Shown here piece after piece: positions 63,826-64,000 of a DNA stretch of 64,000 nt. A program made the translations under genes and the position numbers. This DNA comes from Cynocephalus volans (taxonomy: Eukaryota > Chordata > Mammalia > Dermoptera > Cynocephalidae), in contig NC_084467.1 in the NCBI RefSeq assembly GCF_027409185.1, positions 18,094,501 to 18,158,500 of the forward strand, in the 5' to 3' direction. The notes beneath the pieces are model-generated. The model saw only the letters and a program-made list of their open reading frames with translations, was not told the origin of the DNA and searched no databases. Position 1 is the stretch's first letter; every line of letters begins with the position of its first letter.

Positions 63826-64000
63826 ATTTTATTTTGTTCTGTATTGACCAAACTATATCTAGGGGATCGTTTTCAGCTAGCAGATTGTTTGCAGATCTGG
63901 GCACTACATTCCAGGAAAGATGCTTACCCTTTATGCGCCAAGGATTGCAAACACACATGCCAAAGAGATCAGGCCAGTAATGTAAATGAATGACAGGAGC

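Overview
The window is mammalian nuclear DNA. It holds the 3' two thirds of KDM1A (LSD1, histone demethylase) on the + strand and, tail to tail with it, the coding part of LUZP1 on the - strand. This is the KDM1A-LUZP1 order I know from human 1p36. The host is probably a colugo (Dermoptera): at least sixteen short repeats are monomers or head-to-tail dimers of a tRNA-Ile-like unit plus an A-tail with no other body, which is how I remember the dermopteran t-SINE family. That identification is from memory, not from a search.

Layout. 1-36035: KDM1A from intron 4 to the poly(A) site. Fifteen constitutive coding exons (5 to 19 in human numbering) all have correct splice phase. They cover the end of SWIRM, the split amine-oxidase domain and the tower; every catalytic or FAD-contact residue I checked is present. 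The 12-nt neuronal microexon 8a (Asp-Thr-Val-Lys) is at 12783-12794. A 21-nt element 300 nt downstream is its reverse complement with one mismatch, so the pre-mRNA could hide the microexon in a duplex. 36036-38245: short intergenic gap with old LTRs and a t-SINE. 38246-47377 (- strand): LUZP1 long 3' UTR, last coding exon, a 1.67-kb intron, the 3.06-kb main coding exon and its leader. 47378-64000: upstream LUZP1 intron or flank, mostly repeats, with no exon recognised.

Mobile elements form clear layers: L2 and MIR relics; old L1; MaLR-type solo LTRs with 5-bp target-site duplications; and on top a young L1 lineage and the t-SINEs. A 6-kb young L1 (20200-26214) lies inside an old L1 in KDM1A intron 13. 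A 2.9-kb young L1 (53274-56161), with ORF2 open over 847 codons, lies inside an old L1 in the LUZP1 region. A third young L1 tail ends 57 bp before KDM1A exon 6. All three are antisense to their host gene. A processed H3.3 (H3-3B-like) pseudogene, itself split by a t-SINE, sits in KDM1A intron 8.

I see no wholly new gene system. The most rewarding signals are the microexon 8a with its paired intronic element, the LTR-like segment inside the target-site duplications at the 5' end of the 6-kb L1, and a pair of t-SINEs that appear to share one set of target-site duplications.
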